Of a stretch of DNA of 64,000 nucleotides, positions 47,558-56,082 are shown piece after piece; position 1 is the first letter of the stretch; the number at the start of each line of letters is the position of its first letter. A program made the position numbers and the translations under genes. The notes under the pieces are model-generated. The model saw only the letters and a program-made list of their open reading frames with translations. It did not search any database and had not been told where the DNA came from. Location of the stretch: NCBI RefSeq assembly GCF_000826125.2, contig NZ_LN651371.1, positions 126,427-190,426 of the forward strand, in the 5' to 3' direction. The stretch is from Bhargavaea cecembensis. GTDB lineage: Bacteria > Bacillota > Bacilli > Bacillales_A > Planococcaceae.

Positions 47558-47618
47558 GTAAAGCTCCCTTTACGTAAAGTGTACTTTACCTCTACATTCA
47601 GTGTCAAGTACCCTTTAC
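47558..47618 (-). promoter_or_regulatory. promoter with three 16-bp XRE operators
   Basis: Inverted repeats of form GTAAAG-N4-CTTTAC: 47558-47573 (N4 CTCC), 47574-47589 (TGTA) and 47603-47618 (first arm GTCAAG, N4 TACC). The first two abut exactly. On the minus strand TTGACA overlaps the third copy and TACACT (18-bp spacer) lies in the second, so bound repressor would cover the promoter. Confidence 0.7.
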
Positions 47619-47684
47619 ATACTTTTTATATTATTTTTTCAGAATATCTTTTATAATGAAGTCAGGGAAAGGGGGCGATGGGAT

Positions 47685-47870
47685 ATGAAGACGTACAAAC
47701 TGACCGCCTTTAAGCATGACGGTGAAATGATCACCGAAGAGACGTTCGAAGCAGAGAACGACGACGCGGCGAAAGAGAAGGGGCATGCCATCCTTGACGA
47801 AAAGGGGCTCGCCGATCAAACACACCGGCTTGCGTCTCCGATGGGCAAGCTGCTTTTGTTCCATTCCTGA
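47685..47870 (+). CDS. yhzD: YhzD-family small protein
   Basis: 61 aa, same length as B. subtilis YhzD: MKTYKLTAFKHDGEMITEET, then a short helix and a C-terminal PMGKLLLFHS. GGGGGCG precedes ATG 47685. Cytoplasmic, function unknown. Convergent with yhaR and sharing its terminator. Confidence 0.85.
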   Translation: MKTYKLTAFKHDGEMITEETFEAENDDAAKEKGHAILDEKGLADQTHRLASPMGKLLLFHS

Positions 47871-47877
47871 GGACCAC

Positions 47878-47924
47878 GCAAAAACCCGCCAGACCGGTTC
47901 AACCGGACTGACGGGTTTTCTTCG
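47878..47924. terminator. bidirectional terminator yhzD / yhaR
   Basis: Stem AAAACCCG/CGGGTTTT enclosing CAGaCCGGTTcaACCGGaCTG, a long hairpin between convergent genes. Confidence 0.88.
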
Positions 47925-47925
47925 T

Positions 47926-48708
47926 TTATTCTCCTTTGAAGACGGGCTTTCGCTTTTCAAGGAAGGCGGTGATCCCTTCGCGGTGGTCGGCGGTCTGCCG
48001 CATCGCCTGCTGGGCGTCGCTTTCGAGCTGGAGGACGCTCCGGAGCTCGTCGAGTTTCGGCGTATGCAGGATTCCCTTCGAGGCGATCATCGCGCCGATC
48101 GGCGTCTGGAGAAGCTGCTTCGCCATTGACTCCGCATGCTTGGCGGCTTCGCCGTCCGGGACGATTTCGTCGATGAGTCCGAGTGCGTTCGCCTTCTCGG
48201 CGGGCATGACTTCCCCCGTCCAGATGAGCTGCTTCGCCTTCGGCACCCCGATGCGTTCCTTCAGGAAGAAGTGGCCGGCACCGTCGGGGACGAGCCCGAT
48301 GCCGATGAAATTCATCGCGAGCTTCGACGATTCCTCGGCGATGATCACATCGCATCCGAGCGCCATGCTGAAGCCGAGACCGGCCGCCGCTCCGCTGATT
48401 GCGGCGATCGTGACCTGTGGCAGCGTGTAGAGCGCCTCTGCCAGACGGGATACGTCGACCATCACTTTCCCGATGTCCATCGGACTGTCCGGGTCGGTCA
48501 TCTGCTTGATGTCGCCGCCGGCCGAGAACGCCCGGCCTTCGCCGCGGAGGATGACGAGCTGGACTTCCCGGTCCTCCTTCAATTCCTCAAACACATCCGC
48601 CAGTTCCTTCATCATCGTGTCGTTCATCGCATTCATCGCATTCGGCCGGTTCAGCACGACCTGCGCCAAGCGCCCGTCGCGTTCCAGCCGGATCGTTTCG
48701 TATGCCAT
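47926..48708 (-). CDS. yhaR: enoyl-CoA hydratase/isomerase family protein (YhaR-like)
   Basis: 260 aa crotonase-fold enzyme. Oxyanion-hole segments GEGRAFSAGGDIKQM and AISGAAAGLGFSMALGCDVIIAEE are intact; the catalytic Glu position is in FIGIGLVPDGAGHFFLKE, where Asp replaces the usual Glu, so hydratase activity is not certain. Acts on acyl-CoA. A FadR-like box upstream ties it to fatty-acid degradation together with lcfB. Confidence 0.9.
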   Translation of the reverse strand: MAYETIRLERDGRLAQVVLNRPNAMNAMNDTMMKELADVFEELKEDREVQLVILRGEGRAFSAGGDIKQMTDPDSPMDIGKVMVDVSRLAEALYTLPQVTIAAISGAAAGLGFSMALGCDVIIAEESSKLAMNFIGIGLVPDGAGHFFLKERIGVPKAKQLIWTGEVMPAEKANALGLIDEIVPDGEAAKHAESMAKQLLQTPIGAMIASKGILHTPKLDELRSVLQLESDAQQAMRQTADHREGITAFLEKRKPVFKGE

Positions 48709-48729
48709 CTATTACAACACCCCTTTTTT

Positions 48730-48747
48730 AAAATGAACAGCCATTCA
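48730..48747 (-). promoter_or_regulatory. FadR-like operator upstream of yhaR
   Basis: AAAATGAACAGCCATTCA matches 14 of 18 positions of the box upstream of lcfB and lies 22 bp before the start codon. Confidence 0.6.
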
Positions 48748-48807
48748 CCATCAGTTAAGGTTTCGCTGCCGGGTGTGTGTTTCCCTTTATTTCGTCGAAG
48801 AGTGTGC

Positions 48808-48890
48808 GGCTTTCTTAACATTCAGCACGGTTTGCTTAACATTCAGGAGAGTTTGCTTAACATTCAGCGCCGTTTGCTTAACATTCGCCC
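48808..48890 (-). repeat. 21-bp tandem array G (4 units)
   Basis: Minus-strand core GAATGTTAAGCAAAC. Plus-strand CTTAACATTC copies begin at 48814, 48835, 48856 and 48877, exactly 21 bp apart. Lies right beyond the hemZ terminator. Confidence 0.93.
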
Positions 48891-48897
48891 CTCCGGG

Positions 48898-48942
48898 AGC
48901 AAAAAAACGCAGGGGACGCCACGCCTAGCGTCTCCTGCGATC
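48898..48942 (-). terminator. terminator after hemZ
   Basis: Stem CGCAGGGGACGC/GCGTCTCCTGCG with TTTTTTT on the minus strand. Confidence 0.88.
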
Positions 48943-48945
48943 GTG

Positions 48946-50466
48946 TTAATCCACCGCCACCGGTTCTCCAAACAGCCCGTCCAGCATTTCGATCTTCTTG
49001 TCGATCGATTCGGAGTAGCTGAGGATGTAGGCGGCGGGGTCTTTCGGATTGTGGAACTGGGTGATGCGGCCGGTCTGCGGATGAACGAATTTGCTCGAGG
49101 CGCCGCAGCCGAGGCCGATGATCGTCTGGACTTCTTCCATGATGGCGATGTTGTAGATGCTTTCTTCGCCCGGCTTGGAGTAGCCGACGTTTTCGAGGTT
49201 GCCGAGGATGTTCTTCTGCCGGTACAGGTAATACGGCACGTATCCGTTTTCCGCAGTCCAGTTCTCCGCCATGTTCATCATCTTCACGGCGGTTCCGCGG
49301 TCGGCGACTTTGTATTTCTTTTTGTTGCGGGTCATTTCGGACGCCCGCTTGAACGACAGCGTGTGCACGGTGAGCGATTCCGGCTGGAGCTTTTCCGTCT
49401 CGGCGAGCGAGTGGGCGAATTCTTCGGTGCCTTCATTCGGCAGGCCGATGATGAGGTCCATGTTGATGTTGTTCATGCCCATGTTGCGCGACAGATGGAA
49501 CTTGTCGATCGTCTCCTGAACGGTATGGAACCGGCCGATCGCCTTCAGCGTTTCGTCGGTGTACGACTGCGGATTCACGCTGATCCGGTCGATGTCCCAT
49601 TTTTTCAGGACGTTGATCTTCTCCGGCGTGATCGTGTCCGGCCGGCCGGCTTCGACCGTGATTTCCCGGACTTCCCGGATATCCGGGAATGACGCGAACA
49701 GCGTTTCGTACAGCGCGTCCATCTCGTGCGCCTCGATCGACGTCGGCGTGCCGCCGCCGAAATACACGCTCGTCACTTTGATGCCGCGCTCTTTCAGCCA
49801 GGCACCGATCTCCTCGATCTCGACGTGGAGGCCGTCAAGGAACGACTGCACCCGGTTGCCGCGCCGCGGAATCGCATACGCAGGGAACGTGCAGTACGCG
49901 CACTTCGTCGGGCAGAACGGAATGCCGATGTAGACGCTCACTTCCTCGCCGATCCGGTCGAGGTCGGGGATCATCTTCAGCTGCCGCTCGACGATCCGCT
50001 TCATGAGCTCGATCTTTTCGGGCGCGATCCGGTACTCGGTCACGAGCCGCTCCGAAATCTCTTCGTGCGTGAGCCCTTCCCTGCGCATCTTGTGGTACAG
50101 CTTCGTCGGCCGCATGCCGGTGAGGATGCCCCACGGCTGGACGATGCCCGTCGACTGCTCGAGCACATCGAGGAACACATGCGACAGCACCCGCTTCAGC
50201 TGGCGCTTCTCCGCTTTCGGATCTCCGTTGTGCGCGGCCTCTTCGCTGTATTCGGCGCTGAACGCCCCCGATTCGTCCCGGAGATCCGCTTGGCCGCGGA
50301 GGACTCCCGCTTCTTCCGTCCAGGCGAATGAAACACGGACGGCTCCTTCGGCATCTCCGGTTCCGCCATGCGTCATTTCCGTCTCTTCAAAAAACAGGTT
50401 GGCGATGTTCTGGAACATCCGGATCCAGTCCTGTTCAAATTGCTGCTTTATATCAATCGGCTTCAT
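48946..50466 (-). CDS. hemZ: HemZ: oxygen-independent coproporphyrinogen dehydrogenase-like radical SAM protein
   Basis: 506 aa (HemZ 501). An N-terminal domain of about 170 residues specific to HemZ, then the radical SAM cluster CPTKCAYC (Cys185, Cys189, Cys192), VYFGGGTPTSIEA, PDTITPEKI, SVNPQSYTDETLKAIGR and MDLIIGLPNEGTEEF. Expected role is anaerobic heme synthesis, although relatives can have other functions. GGAG precedes the ATG. Confidence 0.93.
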   Translation of the reverse strand: MKPIDIKQQFEQDWIRMFQNIANLFFEETEMTHGGTGDAEGAVRVSFAWTEEAGVLRGQADLRDESGAFSAEYSEEAAHNGDPKAEKRQLKRVLSHVFLDVLEQSTGIVQPWGILTGMRPTKLYHKMRREGLTHEEISERLVTEYRIAPEKIELMKRIVERQLKMIPDLDRIGEEVSVYIGIPFCPTKCAYCTFPAYAIPRRGNRVQSFLDGLHVEIEEIGAWLKERGIKVTSVYFGGGTPTSIEAHEMDALYETLFASFPDIREVREITVEAGRPDTITPEKINVLKKWDIDRISVNPQSYTDETLKAIGRFHTVQETIDKFHLSRNMGMNNINMDLIIGLPNEGTEEFAHSLAETEKLQPESLTVHTLSFKRASEMTRNKKKYKVADRGTAVKMMNMAENWTAENGYVPYYLYRQKNILGNLENVGYSKPGEESIYNIAIMEEVQTIIGLGCGASSKFVHPQTGRITQFHNPKDPAAYILSYSESIDKKIEMLDGLFGEPVAVD

Positions 50467-50541
50467 GACGATCTCCTTGCTTTAAGTGGAATAAAATCTC
50501 CAACCATTATAGCAGACCGCTCGTGCGCAGTCCTGCTTCCG

Positions 50542-50697
50542 TCAGCCGAAAATAGCGACGGTGACGATGCTGAGCACCAGCCCGAGACCAAATGTGATGA
50601 ACCAATACTTCCACTCCATCATGTCGAATACGACATTCAGGACCGTGCCGAGGATCAGAAAGATGATCAGCGCTCCGAGCCAGAGGATGAATGTCAT
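50542..50697 (-). CDS. small two-helix membrane protein, unknown
   Basis: 51 aa starting MTFILWLGALIIFLILGTVL, then VFDMMEWKYWFITFGLGLVL. GGAGGTGACCGG precedes ATG 50697. A longer in-frame ORF to 50925 is an artefact of reading array H and the yheA terminator as protein. No family recognised. Confidence 0.65.
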   Translation of the reverse strand: MTFILWLGALIIFLILGTVLNVVFDMMEWKYWFITFGLGLVLSIVTVAIFG

Positions 50698-50753
50698 CCG
50701 GTCACCTCCATGGTTGTTTGTCCCAATTATAAGGGAAACCGGACCGGCGGAGG

Positions 50754-50851
50754 TAATCGTTCGATTCAAACGGTTAATCGTTCGATTCGACGGCGTAATC
50801 ATTCGATTCAAGCGGCTAATCGTTCGATTCAGCCAGTTAATCGTTCGATTC
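50754..50851 (-). repeat. 21-bp tandem array H (5 units)
   Basis: Minus-strand core GAATCGAACGATTA. Plus-strand TAATCGTTCGATTC begins at 50754, 50775, 50796, 50817 and 50838, exactly 21 bp apart. The core contains the palindrome TTCGAA-like TCGAACGA. Confidence 0.95.
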
Positions 50852-50874
50852 ACCCTTCTCCTCTCTCTTCCCAT

Positions 50875-50905
50875 ACAAAAAACCGGCCGCAGCCGGTTTT
50901 TCTTT
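50875..50905 (-). terminator. terminator of yheBA
   Basis: Stem ACCGGC/GCCGGT with T runs on both sides. Confidence 0.85.
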
Positions 50906-50911
50906 AAGCAT

Positions 50912-51259
50912 TCAGATGCCTTCATACAGGTCTTGCACGGGCTTCATGAGGATGCGGTTGACTTCCTCGACGATGCGGCTGAGCTGCATTTCCGCCTGGA
51001 GCATGGCCGCGATTTTCGGGTTGTGCTGGGCGAGCTGTGCAGTTTTCTGTGCGTACTCGAGTTCTTCCCCGCCGATTTCCTCTCCGGACATCTGCTTTTG
51101 CTGGAGGTTCATCTGGATGTCGCGGAAGCTTTGGAACAGCTTGAGCGCTTCTTCGTCCGCCTTCACTTCGTCGATCGCCTGTGCGAGCGCCGCGTATTCG
51201 TCCGTCTGCCGGAATGTCGCTTCCAGCTTGTTGATGTCGTTGTAGATGTTCACTGCCAT
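50912..51259 (-). CDS. yheA: YlbF/YmcA-family protein YheA
   Basis: 115 aa, helical. Starts MAVNIYNDINKLE, matching the MAVN start of B. subtilis YheA; GGAG stands 8 nt before that ATG at 51259. The family includes YlbF and YmcA, partners in RNase Y regulation, but YheA's own role is unknown. It follows yheB by 15 bp. Confidence 0.92.
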   Translation of the reverse strand: MAVNIYNDINKLEATFRQTDEYAALAQAIDEVKADEEALKLFQSFRDIQMNLQQKQMSGEEIGGEELEYAQKTAQLAQHNPKIAAMLQAEMQLSRIVEEVNRILMKPVQDLYEGI

Positions 51260-51273
51260 TTCATTCACTCCAA

Positions 51274-52416
51274 TCAGTTAATAAGGAAGACGAGAAGTCC
51301 CTGCACGATCCCGATGAGTCCGCCGAGCACCGCGCCGAGCACGGTGATCATCTTGAACTCTCGCCGGGAGATGCCAAGGACGAGGTCTTCGAGCTTTGCG
51401 ACCGGGAAGGAGTCGACCTGCTCCTTCACCATCTGGTCGATCTTCAGGCGGCGAAGGGCGTCTTCCATCTTCGACTCCGCCTGGCGGAATCCGAACGCCG
51501 TCAATGCCGGCGTCACATTCACCCGGATCCACTCCGCGCCGTCCGGCCAGTAGTCGAGGAGCGTCTTGTCCAGCCGTTCCCCGGCCGCCAGCTCCCGCTT
51601 CACATAGCCCCGGACGGACACAAGGAGCCCGTCCCAGTCGAACCCGCCGGCGAGTTCTTCCATCGGCCGGGCTTTCAGCTTTTCCCACTCTCCGCCGATC
51701 AGCTTGTCGAGCAGGTCGGCAGTGCCGGGGGCGGACAGGAACTTCAGCCCTTCCCGCTGCACTTTCCCGACGAGCTTGTCAGAGCCGCCGAACATGGACT
51801 GGAGCATGCTGCCGAACGTCCCTTTCGACTCAAGGAAGTCATCGATCATCGTCCGGATCGTCGCCTTGCCCTCGGCCGAAGACACGTAGTCCATCGCCCG
51901 GACGACAATGTAGCGGCGGATCACGGGCAGGCGTTCTTCCGCTTCCTCAAGCCATCGTTCCGGCAGCTTCTCGCCGACCGTCCCGTCCAGGAGCCGGTCT
52001 TTCGCTTCATTGAACTTCGTGTCGACGAGACTAAGGACGGCCTGCTCGATCTTCAAATCAGCATCGCGGACACCCGCCGTATCCAGCCAGTCCGCAATCG
52101 TCCGTTCTTCACTGAACAGATGCTTCTCGATCATCCCCTGGATCACGCGCTCCGCCTTCTCCTGCATCGCAGGCGTGAACAGCTTGTTGCGGAATGTTTC
52201 CGGTGTGAGCAGGTAATCCACGACGATCCGGCCGAACTGGGTCGCCAGCTCATCGCGCCGCTTCGGGATGAGACCTGGCGTGAACGGCACCCGCCAGTTG
52301 CCGATATATTTGGCCTCGTGCGGCCGGAACAGCATCTTGATCGCGAGATGGTTCGTCACGCCCCCGATCACCGCTCCGATGACCGCCATCAAGGCAATGG
52401 TCAACAATGCATTCAA
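51274..52416 (-). CDS. yheB: DUF445 membrane protein YheB
   Basis: 380 aa (YheB about 377). N-terminal helix MNALLTIALMAVIGAVIGGVTNHLAIKML, where GGVTNHLAIKMLF is the family signature, a long helical middle region, and a C-terminal hairpin (VLGAVLGGLIGIVQGLLVF). Start is TTG 52416 after AAAGGTG. Function unknown. Confidence 0.92.
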   Translation of the reverse strand: MNALLTIALMAVIGAVIGGVTNHLAIKMLFRPHEAKYIGNWRVPFTPGLIPKRRDELATQFGRIVVDYLLTPETFRNKLFTPAMQEKAERVIQGMIEKHLFSEERTIADWLDTAGVRDADLKIEQAVLSLVDTKFNEAKDRLLDGTVGEKLPERWLEEAEERLPVIRRYIVVRAMDYVSSAEGKATIRTMIDDFLESKGTFGSMLQSMFGGSDKLVGKVQREGLKFLSAPGTADLLDKLIGGEWEKLKARPMEELAGGFDWDGLLVSVRGYVKRELAAGERLDKTLLDYWPDGAEWIRVNVTPALTAFGFRQAESKMEDALRRLKIDQMVKEQVDSFPVAKLEDLVLGISRREFKMITVLGAVLGGLIGIVQGLLVFLIN

Positions 52417-52501
52417 TCACTTCACCTTTTTCCTTCAGGGTTCGACATTAGTATAACAGACGAACCCCGGCAACAGAAAAAGGAACGCCGCCGCGCGACG
52501 T

Positions 52502-52570
52502 AACTCGTAACTCTTCCACTTCGCAGCCCAACTCTTCCACTTCACGGCCCAACTCTTCCATCTCAGCCGG
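52502..52570 (-). repeat. 21-bp tandem array I (3 units)
   Basis: Minus-strand core GAAGTGGAAGAGTT with GGGCCGT-like tail. Plus-strand AACTCTTCC copies begin at 52509, 52530 and 52551, exactly 21 bp apart. It begins only about 16 bp past the stop of the ferritin-like gene. Confidence 0.9.
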
Positions 52571-52585
52571 AAACCCGGCCGCCGG

Positions 52586-52975
52586 CTACAGCGCGTTGTA
52601 CATCATCGAGAACCGGATCGCATGCTCCGTCTCGTCATGCATGGCGAGGAACAGCGGATCGTACGCTTCCCGGATCGGGATCTGGAGCAGCATCACTTTG
52701 TACAGCTCGGCCGACTCCAGCTCGTCCCGCACCGCTTTTTTGACGCAGGCCTTCAGGCTGTCGCACGGCCCGGGCTTCCTGAGGCTTTGAACGAACGACC
52801 CCTTCAGCATATAATGAAGCTGTTGGAACATTTCATAGTGGCTTTTTTCATCATCCATCGCATGGTGGATGAAATCGAGCCAGTACGGATCTTTTGTGAG
52901 CGACGCCATCGATTTATAAAAGTGGTACGCCTTGTACTCCTCCTCGATCGCCTCGCGCAACTGATCGATGAACAC
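52586..52975 (-). CDS. ferritin-like (rubrerythrin-type) protein
   Basis: 129 aa of four helices. Di-metal ligands are visible in two matching halves: Glu12/13 with ExxH at 43-46 (DDEKSHYE) and Glu85-90 with ExxH at 115-118 (HDETEHAI). No rubredoxin domain. Could bind iron or manganese; similar small proteins occur in spore coats and oxidative stress. Specific role unknown. Confidence 0.8.
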   Translation of the reverse strand: MFIDQLREAIEEEYKAYHFYKSMASLTKDPYWLDFIHHAMDDEKSHYEMFQQLHYMLKGSFVQSLRKPGPCDSLKACVKKAVRDELESAELYKVMLLQIPIREAYDPLFLAMHDETEHAIRFSMMYNAL

Positions 52976-53030
52976 GGCCGCATCCTTTCGTTGCTTTTGT
53001 TCCTATAAGTATGCGATCCGGACGGCTATC

Positions 53031-53252
53031 ATGAAAGGGATGAGGGACTTGCTGCAGCACTTCACGTACAAGCCGATGTTCGAAGGCGGCCGGCTGCCCG
53101 GCTGGACGTTTTCATTTCTCTACAAGAACACGCGCTACTCGGGCGACTACAAACAGGATGGCACGATCGTCTGGACCGGCGACACACCGCCGGATGAAGA
53201 TCAGGTGAAAAAAATGATCCACGAGCTCATGACCTTCCACGTGTACGATTGA
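53031..53252 (+). CDS. yheE: YheE-family small protein
   Basis: 73 aa from ATG 53031 (MKGMRDLLQHFTYKPMF); ATG 53040 is an alternative. Conserved core WTFSFLYKNTRYSGDYKQDG and IVWTGDTPP, as in the DUF5342/YheE family (72 aa). The ribosome site is weak. Position next to yheAB agrees with B. subtilis. Confidence 0.82.
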   Translation: MKGMRDLLQHFTYKPMFEGGRLPGWTFSFLYKNTRYSGDYKQDGTIVWTGDTPPDEDQVKKMIHELMTFHVYD

Positions 53253-53312
53253 ACCGTTTGGACTGCCCGGATTCCGGGAATACTTAAAGTATCACCGGAA
53301 GGAGGAATCCCG

Positions 53313-53459
53313 ATGGCAGACAAGAAACCAGACAAATTCGTGGACGAAAAGCAACAGCTCGACGAACAGCAAAAGCGCGAGCAGGAAAAGATGCAGGATA
53401 AATCGCGCCTCGCGGACGAACAGAACCGCATGGTCGACACGCAGAACATGCGGAAATGA
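53313..53459 (+). CDS. small charged helical protein, unknown
   Basis: 48 aa: MADKKPDKFVDEKQQLDEQQ, then Glu/Lys/Gln-rich helix with regular AD/EQ spacing and an end NRMVDTQNMRK. GGAAGGAGG precedes the ATG and a terminator follows, so it is a real gene. Highly hydrophilic, no aromatic residues after Phe9. Resembles small acid- or stress-type Bacillus proteins, but I cannot place it in a family. Confidence 0.7.
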   Translation: MADKKPDKFVDEKQQLDEQQKREQEKMQDKSRLADEQNRMVDTQNMRK

Positions 53460-53465
53460 TTAAAG

Positions 53466-53515
53466 ATTGACAGCCCCCGCTGCCGGAGTGAATCCGGCGG
53501 CGGGGGCTGTTTCTG
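53466..53515. terminator. bidirectional terminator
   Basis: Stem ACAGCCCCCGC/GCGGGGGCTGT enclosing GCCGG/CCGGC, between convergent genes. Confidence 0.88.
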
Positions 53516-55330
53516 TTAAAAATAAAATTCCCAATACAGAATATTGCCGACCAGCACAATAGCGGTCAGCACTGTCAGAATGCCAATTAACTTCACCTTT
53601 TTATGCTTCCACATTTGATGAAGCAGGCAACCACTAATAATAAATGAACTGACTACATACAACAAATTGGCGCTCAGGAATGGCTGAATGGACGAATAGG
53701 AGGTCATTGAGCCGGCTTTGTACAAAATCCAGGCGACATTAAGACATACTAGAACGTTCAGAAAGTGCTGGATGGCGGCAAACCGGTTTTTCCATTTTCT
53801 TTTCAGCAAGATGAAGACCATGAAAACGGACGAGAACAGGACGGCGATGAGCGCCAGAACAATCGCTCCCCATTCAAGAATGTGCTGGAGGAGCGGGATG
53901 TAAAGCAAGTCAGACTGCCCGGAAGATAAAAGTTTATTGCCTTCCACATCATCAGAATAAACATCCAGCGCGTATGCACTGAAATCATCTTTTGTTATAT
54001 AGGCACCCGGCATCATCTGCGAATACGAGAGGCCGTTCATCGTCAAATCATGCACACCCGCCGGTTCCGCCCGACTTCTGAGAAACAGTCCGTACACCTG
54101 GCTGAATCCATGGCGCGGAACACGGGCCGGCTCATATATCCCCTTCCATCTTGAAGAGCTTTCAGGCGCGGCATCGCTCTTTCGGGGAGCATATTCGCCG
54201 AAAACAAGTTCTGGAATCCCGAGTGTGAGAGTGCTTTCATAAGCCATGTTCGTCAGGACCAGCACACCGGTGCCCGACGCCCTGTTCATGAAAATGGAGG
54301 AGCTGAACGCAAAAGTATTCCCGCCGTGCCCGAAAGTCGATCCGCTTGCGGACGGCAGGAAAAACAGCCCGTTTGCGACCCGGGGCACGTCCGTACCCGG
54401 GTAATATAAAGAGGGCCAAAACAGAGAATCAATCGTTTGAGGGTCTTGGAACAAAGGGTCTCCGTCTTCACTAAGCAGCGATTGCATCAGCTTTTGAAGA
54501 TCCCCGGCGACCCCCGTGACACTTCCCGCCGGATACATCGGAATCACATACCGGTTCGGCTCGATCAGCTGCCGGTCCTCTGTATACCCCTGGATCTTCC
54601 GCCTCTGCTTTTTCACCCATGGATGGTCATCCTGCTCAGGATCGATTGCGGTTTTTGTCATATAAAGAGGTTCGAAAATATGAGTGCGCACATACTCCCG
54701 GTAATCCATCCCGCTCACTTCTTCAACGATGTAAGCAGCAAGCGCCGCGCCGTAGTTTGAATACGCCACAACCTGACCCGTAGGAAAGACCTGCCGGATG
54801 TCAGCGGCTTCCAGAACTCCTCTCAATGACGTTTTTTCAAACGGATTCAGAACCATCAAATCCGTATAGCTGTCGTCAAACCCAGCTGTATGGTTCATCA
54901 GATGGGTCATGGTGACCGGACGGCCGTCCGACTCTTTTAAACGAAAATCAGGCGGCAGATAATGGGCCACGTCCTCATTCAAATCAATCTTCCCGGCCTC
55001 CGCCAACTGGAAGACACTGATCCAGACGAGAACCTTTGAAATAGAACCCCATTCAAAGACGGTCTCCTCATCGACGCGTATCTGCTTCTCCCGGTCTGCA
55101 TACCCGTCCATCAAGTATAGGATCTCATCATGGTTGACCATAATCACCGCTGCCCCGGCGGTCGTATCTTCATGTTCCTTTAGATAATCTTCCAATTGAC
55201 CCTCCAACACTTGCTGATCGGAAGCCGCAAAGGCGGATGGATGAAACAGGAACAATATCAAAATCAGAGAAGCAAATCCGAACAGACGAACAGGCCGAGA
55301 AACTGGAATGCTCACGACATATCCAACCAC
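53516..55330 (-). CDS. membrane-anchored beta-lactamase-fold serine hydrolase
   Basis: 604 aa. Signal peptide about 15-35 (LILILFLFHPSAFA), then a class C beta-lactamase/DD-peptidase domain (about 40-400): SxxK at Ser96-Lys99 (WGSISK), YxN at Tyr190-Asn192 (AYSNYG) and HGG near 347 (FGHGGNTFAF). After an outside linker (400-470) come four C-terminal helices (about 475-600). PbpE/FmtA-type proteins of this layout act on cell-wall peptides or teichoic-acid esters. Not expected to be a resistance lactamase. Confidence 0.85.
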   Translation of the reverse strand: MVGYVVSIPVSRPVRLFGFASLILILFLFHPSAFAASDQQVLEGQLEDYLKEHEDTTAGAAVIMVNHDEILYLMDGYADREKQIRVDEETVFEWGSISKVLVWISVFQLAEAGKIDLNEDVAHYLPPDFRLKESDGRPVTMTHLMNHTAGFDDSYTDLMVLNPFEKTSLRGVLEAADIRQVFPTGQVVAYSNYGAALAAYIVEEVSGMDYREYVRTHIFEPLYMTKTAIDPEQDDHPWVKKQRRKIQGYTEDRQLIEPNRYVIPMYPAGSVTGVAGDLQKLMQSLLSEDGDPLFQDPQTIDSLFWPSLYYPGTDVPRVANGLFFLPSASGSTFGHGGNTFAFSSSIFMNRASGTGVLVLTNMAYESTLTLGIPELVFGEYAPRKSDAAPESSSRWKGIYEPARVPRHGFSQVYGLFLRSRAEPAGVHDLTMNGLSYSQMMPGAYITKDDFSAYALDVYSDDVEGNKLLSSGQSDLLYIPLLQHILEWGAIVLALIAVLFSSVFMVFILLKRKWKNRFAAIQHFLNVLVCLNVAWILYKAGSMTSYSSIQPFLSANLLYVVSSFIISGCLLHQMWKHKKVKLIGILTVLTAIVLVGNILYWEFYF

Positions 55331-55483
55331 ACTCTCTCATTGCATTTTACTCAACACTCATTCAGGTTCCGGCGGGCATAATAAAATTCAATATACTCAT
55401 CCTATTCCATTATACTTAAACCAGAACACGAAAACCGCACGTCTATTTTATTCAAGACACGCGCCCGTTTTTGGAATAAGCAT

Positions 55484-55975
55484 TCACTCTATGGTAGATG
55501 CATAATCGAGTATTTCCTGATATAGTTCGTGCCAGTCATGGTAATAATCACAAATCTCTATAGGGTCTATAAAAAGTCTCTCCGACGCTTCAAATTCCCC
55601 CACAAAGCTATGTACTTTCTCAACATCCATACGATAAAACAACTGGTATCCAACCTTTGGATACGGACTATCTTCGTTCCAATTTGGGTTTTCATTATGG
55701 TCTACTACGATATAACCAAGGAAAAGACATTCACCTTCAACGTAGCCTTCTTCCATGACTTCACGTTTAAAGCATTCTACCGGTGTTTCATTTGTTTCGA
55801 TGTGGCCTCCTGGAAAATCCCATCCCCTATGATTTAGATTAACCAATAACAACATATTCTTATAAAAGCAAATTCCATGGACGCTTGTAATTAAGTTCTG
55901 CTGAGGATATTCATCATTAGGCTTCCATGTTAGTTTAACTTTTGCTTCTCCCCAATTCACGTACGTTGTTGTCAT
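55484..55975 (-). CDS. Nudix hydrolase with imperfect Nudix box
   Basis: 163 aa. Nudix box GGHIETNETPVECFKREVMEE at 56-76; the catalytic REVxEE is intact, but the Gly normally two residues later is Tyr (EEGYV). FPGGHIETNE and ERLFIDPIE fit the fold. GGGGGAG precedes the ATG. AT-rich codons differ from the neighbours and suggest acquisition. Substrate unknown. Confidence 0.85.
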   Translation of the reverse strand: MTTTYVNWGEAKVKLTWKPNDEYPQQNLITSVHGICFYKNMLLLVNLNHRGWDFPGGHIETNETPVECFKREVMEEGYVEGECLFLGYIVVDHNENPNWNEDSPYPKVGYQLFYRMDVEKVHSFVGEFEASERLFIDPIEICDYYHDWHELYQEILDYASTIE

Positions 55976-56082
55976 ATCTACTCCCCCTTACTCTTCAGCA
56001 GAATGGCCCGTTTACGGCACAACTCCTATATTCCCTGCAGAAATCGCAAAACTATTCTGACATGTCGTTTTAGCAGTACCCC

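Noticed and set aside
50542..50925. 127-aa ORF with NRTINRLNRT repeats
   Set aside because: The N-terminal part runs through the yheA terminator and array H. Only the 51-aa part after GGAGGTG is supported.
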